In this document: positions 36,823-39,693 of the stretch, one piece after another | Layout of the letters: every line of letters begins with the position of its first letter | Numbering within the stretch: the first letter of the stretch is position 1 | Assembly (NCBI GenBank): GCA_016191165.1 | Contig: JACPPF010000061.1 | Coordinates: forward strand, 1 to 39,693 | Length of the DNA stretch: 39,693 nt | Reading direction: 5' to 3' | Source of the DNA: Planctomycetota bacterium | GTDB taxonomy: Bacteria; Planctomycetota; Planctomycetia; Gemmatales; Gemmataceae | Program-made: the position numbers and the translations under genes | The notes under the pieces: generated by a model | Seen by the model: the letters and a program-made list of their open reading frames with translations, nothing else | Database searches by the model: none | What the model was told of the DNA's origin: nothing

Positions 36823-38412
36823 CTTTGTCTCACCCTCGCTCACCGCGCCGCATCTCGTCTCAACCACCCGAAAGAGAACGAGTTGCGTAGCGGCACCTTT
36901 CCAGCCCGCCTCGTAGGCATCCGGACCATGTCTTCTCACGTTGACGCATGTTTGGTCAATGGAGTGTACGGCTTCAGTACGGGCAAAACGGCCCGCTTCG
37001 GATTCCGATGCTGTTATCGCGGCGACTTCTGTCCCTGATCCGCTTGGCAAGAAGCTCGGCAATTTTTTCACGCTGCCCAAAAGATCATGCAGGCTGACAT
37101 GCATGTATTTGGCAGTCAAGACCGGGCTCGAATGGCCTGCCAGCTCCTGAGCCGACCGCAGGTCCACGCCAGCCCGCCCAAGCGCCGTGATGAAGGAATG
37201 CCGGAGGCAATGGAAATCGGCGTATAGCGGACCATTGGGTCCACTCACGATATAGGGGATGCCGGCGTCCTGCAGATCCGCTCGCAACATTTCAGCCCCC
37301 TCTCCCCTCTCTGCCCAATCTCCGCCCCAGACCGGAACGTCGGGATGCCGATTCGCCAGGTACCCCCGGAGCAAATCAACCAATTCGCTGGGCAAAGGCT
37401 GAACACGTGGCTTTCGGGATTTGTTTCTTCGGGCCGCAAGAGTGACCGTTGGCGTTTCACCATCAAGTTCGAAGCTGGCCGGCGTTAAGCTCGCTAATGC
37501 GCCCGCTCGGAGCCCTGTCCCGCATGCGGTGAGGTACAGGTGGAAACGATCCTCGCCATTCATTCCCCGCATGGTCCGTTTGCTGGCCCGAGTGACAACG
37601 AGCAGACGAGTCAACTCCTCGGCCGTCAACTCGCGCCGGTCATGCCTGCGGTCAACCTCGACGTTATTCGCTTCGAGGTGAGAAACGGGGCTTTGAGCCA
37701 TGCGCCCGTCCCGCACCATCCAATGGCAGAAGCTTTTGAGGTGCGATAAATAATAATTCGTAGTTTGCACGCTGCTACCCCTGCCGAGCCGATCGCGTAC
37801 CGCCTCCACAGTTGCCCGCGAATAGCGCCGCGATCTGCCGGCGCCGATGGCCGCCAGGCTTTGCCGCTTGACGGCATCGCGAAACGCCGTGACGGTCATA
37901 CCGAGAGCTGCTGCAGCTTCACTGCGGGTAAACTCAACCTGATCCTTAGGCAAATCGGAAATCTGTGTGTCGCTTCGTTGCTTGGCAAGCCAGTCGGTCG
38001 CTTTCGACGCCGAGATGTCGGCAAGAAAACGGAACTCGCAACCGTCGCACAGAGCCTTGAGGCGAGCATGAACGAGCGAGACATAACGGGGGGCGTTCCC
38101 CCGTGCTGCTAACGCTGCGCGAAAATCGTCAATGTGTTCACCCAGCGGCTTTTCGCCCTGATCCTTGAAAGGGTTTACGAGGCCGACCTTGCCGAGCTGA
38201 GCATCCGTCACGAGCTTGGCAAGCATCTGCTGGGCAACAGTCTTGTTGGTCGAGAGGGCCACGGTGATTTGTCTTCCGGCCGCGTCTCTGTAACGTCCGG
38301 ACCAAGTTTTTGACTTGGTCGGTTTCTTGCTCGCGCCGGGGGTGTTTTTGTCGCACCGCCGGCCGTCGGCGGAGTAGTAGTGACTGGTCGTAGCACGAAA
38401 GAGGGACGCCAT
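36769..38412 (-). CDS. Tyrosine integrase with internal HTH
   Basis: This 547-residue tyrosine recombinase has all its catalytic residues: Arg302 (G-T-G-L-R-A-G), Lys331, His401 and Arg404 (H-C-L-R), His427 (A-G-H-S-S) and the nucleophile Tyr436 (T-A-K-Y-M-H). The N-terminal part (1-150) has the usual DNA-binding arms. Unusually, a second helix-turn-helix of excisionase type (about 159-207, F-T-R-S-E-A-A-A-A-L-G-M-T-V) interrupts the core-binding region. The last 17 codons and the TAG stop lie antisense in tRNA-Cys. AAGGA lies about ten bases before the ATG. The order HTH gene then integrase on the minus strand suggests an integrative element. The gene looks intact and probably active. Confidence 0.92.
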   Translation of the reverse strand: MASLFRATTSHYYSADGRRCDKNTPGASKKPTKSKTWSGRYRDAAGRQITVALSTNKTVAQQMLAKLVTDAQLGKVGLVNPFKDQGEKPLGEHIDDFRAALAARGNAPRYVSLVHARLKALCDGCEFRFLADISASKATDWLAKQRSDTQISDLPKDQVEFTRSEAAAALGMTVTAFRDAVKRQSLAAIGAGRSRRYSRATVEAVRDRLGRGSSVQTTNYYLSHLKSFCHWMVRDGRMAQSPVSHLEANNVEVDRRHDRRELTAEELTRLLVVTRASKRTMRGMNGEDRFHLYLTACGTGLRAGALASLTPASFELDGETPTVTLAARRNKSRKPRVQPLPSELVDLLRGYLANRHPDVPVWGGDWAERGEGAEMLRADLQDAGIPYIVSGPNGPLYADFHCLRHSFITALGRAGVDLRSAQELAGHSSPVLTAKYMHVSLHDLLGSVKKLPSFLPSGSGTEVAAITASESEAGRFARTEAVHSIDQTCVNVRRHGPDAYEAGWKGAATQLVLFRVVETRCGAVSEGETKRPLPDSNRGWRICNPLP

Positions 38413-38544
38413 ATCAGGATGTCCTTTGTCGAAAGTGGCTGGCTACCGTGTGCCAGGTTCTCTGGACCCACGGAAGCTCAGCCAAGGGATCAATCAGCTG
38501 GAAAGAGTTTACGTTTCACGATCGAACAAGAAAAGGTCAGCAGA

Positions 38545-38868
38545 TCAGTTTTTTCGCTTCAGTTTTTCCGGTCCCGGCTCAAGGCCGGCAACATATTGCA
38601 TTAGGGACGCCCGTTTCCAGCGCCTGCTACCTGGGCTCACGGCAACCGGCTTCAGGATCACGATGTTCGCTGCACGCCGATAGAGAGTTGCAACGCTGAT
38701 GCTGAGAAACCTCGCCGCAGCCTTCGCCGTCAAGAGCTCGGCTTGCTGGCTCGCCAATACGGACCTTATGGCGCGCAGCTCATGAACGACATCGGCCAGA
38801 GTGATTGCGCGTCGGTCGGATTCGGAATCAGAAGCTTGATGCCCTGTCCCTCGTTCGGGGTCGTTCAT
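38545..38868 (-). CDS. Excisionase-like helix-turn-helix protein
   Basis: This 107-residue protein has a C-terminal MerR/excisionase-type helix-turn-helix (about 45-98): L-L-T-A-K-A-A-A-R-F-L-S-I-S-V-A-T-L-Y-R followed by S-P-G-S-R-R-W-K-R-A-S-L. The first 40 residues look disordered or helical. ATG 38868 is preferred over the longer frame to 38943 because AGGGG lies nine bases upstream. Its ATG overlaps the stop of the preceding ORF as ATGA. It lies 132 bases upstream of the integrase on the same strand, the usual order of an excisionase and its integrase. A role in excision direction or repression is inferred. Confidence 0.75.
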   Translation of the reverse strand: MNDPERGTGHQASDSESDRRAITLADVVHELRAIRSVLASQQAELLTAKAAARFLSISVATLYRRAANIVILKPVAVSPGSRRWKRASLMQYVAGLEPGPEKLKRKN

Positions 38869-39131
38869 GGCCGGCCCCCTTCCACGCTGCGGGATTTGTG
38901 CATCGTCTTCTGCGAGAAAACGCGATCGAAGAAGAAGGTCCACTTATGGTCCGGGGAAAACTCTTGGTAGGATTGGCCACGGAGAAAACACGTGCGCACG
39001 GCAAGCCTCCCGGGCTGAACAGCCCAAATGGGGAATAACGGCTTGCCAAGCCCGACGGAGGGACGCCGCGGGTCGAAGCTGACATGGATGAGGCCGGCCT
39101 CCCTTGATCTTGGCCGGGGTGATCGCCACAC
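38865..39131 (-). CDS. Possible 88-residue ORF upstream of the excisionase-like gene
   Basis: A frame runs from a GTG at 39131 to TGA at 38865, overlapping the next ATG by four bases. The residues from about 12 on (G-L-I-H-V-S-F-D-P-R-R, K-P-L-F-P-I-W-A-V, D-H-K-W-T-F-F-F-D-R-V-F) look protein-like and codon third positions are GC-rich. The start is very close to the expected transcription start of the promoter at 39140-39168, so translation would be leaderless or begin further in. I recognise no family. Two other frames are open across the same bases, so this is uncertain. Confidence 0.35.
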   Translation of the reverse strand: MWRSPRPRSREAGLIHVSFDPRRPSVGLGKPLFPIWAVQPGRLAVRTCFLRGQSYQEFSPDHKWTFFFDRVFSQKTMHKSRSVEGGRP

Positions 39132-39139
39132 CCAAAGAA

Positions 39140-39168
39140 ATCATAAGGCACTCGTTGTCATCTGTCAA
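39140..39168 (-). promoter_or_regulatory. Near-consensus sigma-70 promoter of the integrase region
   Basis: On the minus strand TTGACA (39168-39163) and TATGAT (39145-39140) are exactly 17 bases apart, 11 of 12 bases matching consensus. Transcription should begin near 39133 and run into the small ORF, the HTH gene and the integrase. Confidence 0.75.
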
Positions 39169-39339
39169 CGAAGCGACCACCGCCATAGGGGGCCACGCCG
39201 TCCAGAGCACGCATGGCATGCGGATAGCATTTCTTGGAAAATATTTTTTTTGTTGCCGATAAAGGACCGAAACGGCCCTTTCCACCGGCACGGAACGCGG
39301 CATGAGCCGTTGTCGCGTGCATCGTCGCGCCGGAGCCAA

Positions 39340-39549
39340 CCGTAGAAAGCAATTCACGTCAAGGATTGCTGACCCGTCGAGTTCGCCCCGTTCAAGTGCA
39401 GCCAAGGCAAGTGAATCAACTGCCGGCCAGTTTGCCCGCAGGAGTCGCGCTACATCTTGCCAACCCTTATTAAATGCAAGACGGTCGGCTCTTATCCGGC
39501 AGCTACCTGGTTTCTTCAGCTTAATTTGCAAAACCTCATCAACTCTTTT
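39340..39549 (-). pseudogene. Gene remnant cut by the IS end
   Basis: Directly next to the IS end, a minus-strand frame without its own ATG reads V-D-E-V-L-Q-I-K-L ... D-V-A-R-L-L-R-A-N-W-P-A-V, then A-L-A-A-L-E-R-G-E-L-D-G. The last part resembles the C-terminal L-L-E-R-x-x-L-x-G pattern of FtsH/M41-like proteins and small planctomycete relatives. The end is not clear; the frame stays open to 38944 but the later part is not protein-like. The rest of the gene would lie beyond the IS. The bases 39169-39339 show nothing else I can support. Confidence 0.35.
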
Positions 39550-39693
39550 CCGGACACTACTGTCCGGTTATATGTCGAATAGTGTCAACTGTTTATGACT
39601 GGGCGTTTTTTCCTTCTGTTCGCCGAGTGCGTTTAGCATGGTAAAAAGCTGGGTTTTCTCGAAAAGCGTGATGCTGAGAATTTGCAAGATCTC
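39550..39693 (-). mobile_element. End of an IS4-like insertion sequence, running off the window
   Basis: CCGGACA (39550-39556) and TGTCCGG (39561-39567) form a perfect small palindrome immediately after the transposase stop codon, the place where an IS terminal repeat is expected. The element extends past 39693, so its other end and any target duplication cannot be seen. Confidence 0.6.
39568..39693 (-). CDS. IS4-family-like transposase, C-terminal fragment (partial)
   Basis: The minus strand is open from the window edge to TAA at 39568-39570, giving 41 residues. They begin E-I-L-Q-I-L-S-I-T-L-F-E-K-T and end K-Q-L-T-L-F-D-I. The I-L-Q-I-L-S-x-T-L-F-E-K-T segment with a Q-L-x-L-F ending is the typical C-terminus of IS4-family DDE transposases. 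The catalytic domain lies outside the window. Confidence rests on this short tail and its position beside a palindromic end. Confidence 0.7.
   Translation of the reverse strand, partial: EILQILSITLFEKTQLFTMLNALGEQKEKTPSHKQLTLFDI

Noticed and set aside
38944-39339. Continuation of the minus-strand frame after the gene remnant
   Set aside because: Composition is unlike protein, and the promoter and another frame occupy the same bases.
39302-39598. 98-residue plus-strand frame at the right end
   Set aside because: Ser/Arg-rich shadow of the minus-strand remnant, and it crosses the IS end.

Overview
The window looks like chromosomal DNA of a Planctomycetota bacterium, most likely of the Gemmata type. 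This rests on gene content, not on a marker gene. It has high GC, a Ser/Thr kinase carrying TPR repeats, several secreted PQQ/WD40/NHL beta-propellers, an MJ0042 zinc-ribbon/HEAT protein, a NIPSNAP protein, a fused NagB/PIG-L enzyme, and many scattered palindromic repeats.

Layout. 1-4353 (+): a secreted protein with about 21 WD40 blades, a possible 45-residue ORF, and a secreted protein ending in a YHS/TRASH-like metal site. 4472-13268 (-): a membrane Ser/Thr kinase with TPRs, an XRE regulator overlapping a PA0069-type radical SAM gene by ATGA, and a large GT-C-like membrane protein. 13509-17545 (+): two thiol-redox genes, a thioredoxin/NHL protein (NHLRC2-like) and a DsbD-like protein, separated by an intrinsic terminator. 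17726-19522 (-): uridine kinase and a ThiS-ThiG fusion. 19725-22188 (+): an 80-residue orphan and a NagB/PIG-L fusion. 22205-23281 (-): a secreted alpha/beta hydrolase. 23495-32425 (+): a zinc-ribbon/HEAT protein, a membrane PQQ protein, a PPDK/rifampin-phosphotransferase-like enzyme and a NIPSNAP protein. 32495-35189 (+): a three-gene ABC-2 exporter. 35209-36501 (-): a BamB-like PQQ protein.

The right end, from 36751, is a mobile region. A tRNA-Cys(GCA) gene has its 3' part overlapped in antisense by the end of a tyrosine integrase. Upstream of the integrase, on the same strand, are an excisionase-like HTH gene and a possible 88-residue ORF, behind a near-consensus TTGACA-N17-TATGAT promoter. 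Beyond that is a gene remnant cut by the end of an IS4-like element whose transposase C-terminus (39568-39693) runs off the window.

The most unusual signal is a set of palindromic elements with a core like AGCCCGGAGCGCAAGCGACG. Most copies lie between genes. Two lie in frame inside coding sequences, at the ThiS/ThiG junction and inside the PPDK-like enzyme, and there encode low-complexity linkers whose right arms read in the same frame (P-S-L-A-R-x-A). This resembles protein-inserted palindromic elements known from Rickettsia.

Limits: no database search was possible. Family names rest on recognised motifs and domain order. Promoters and terminators are read by eye.
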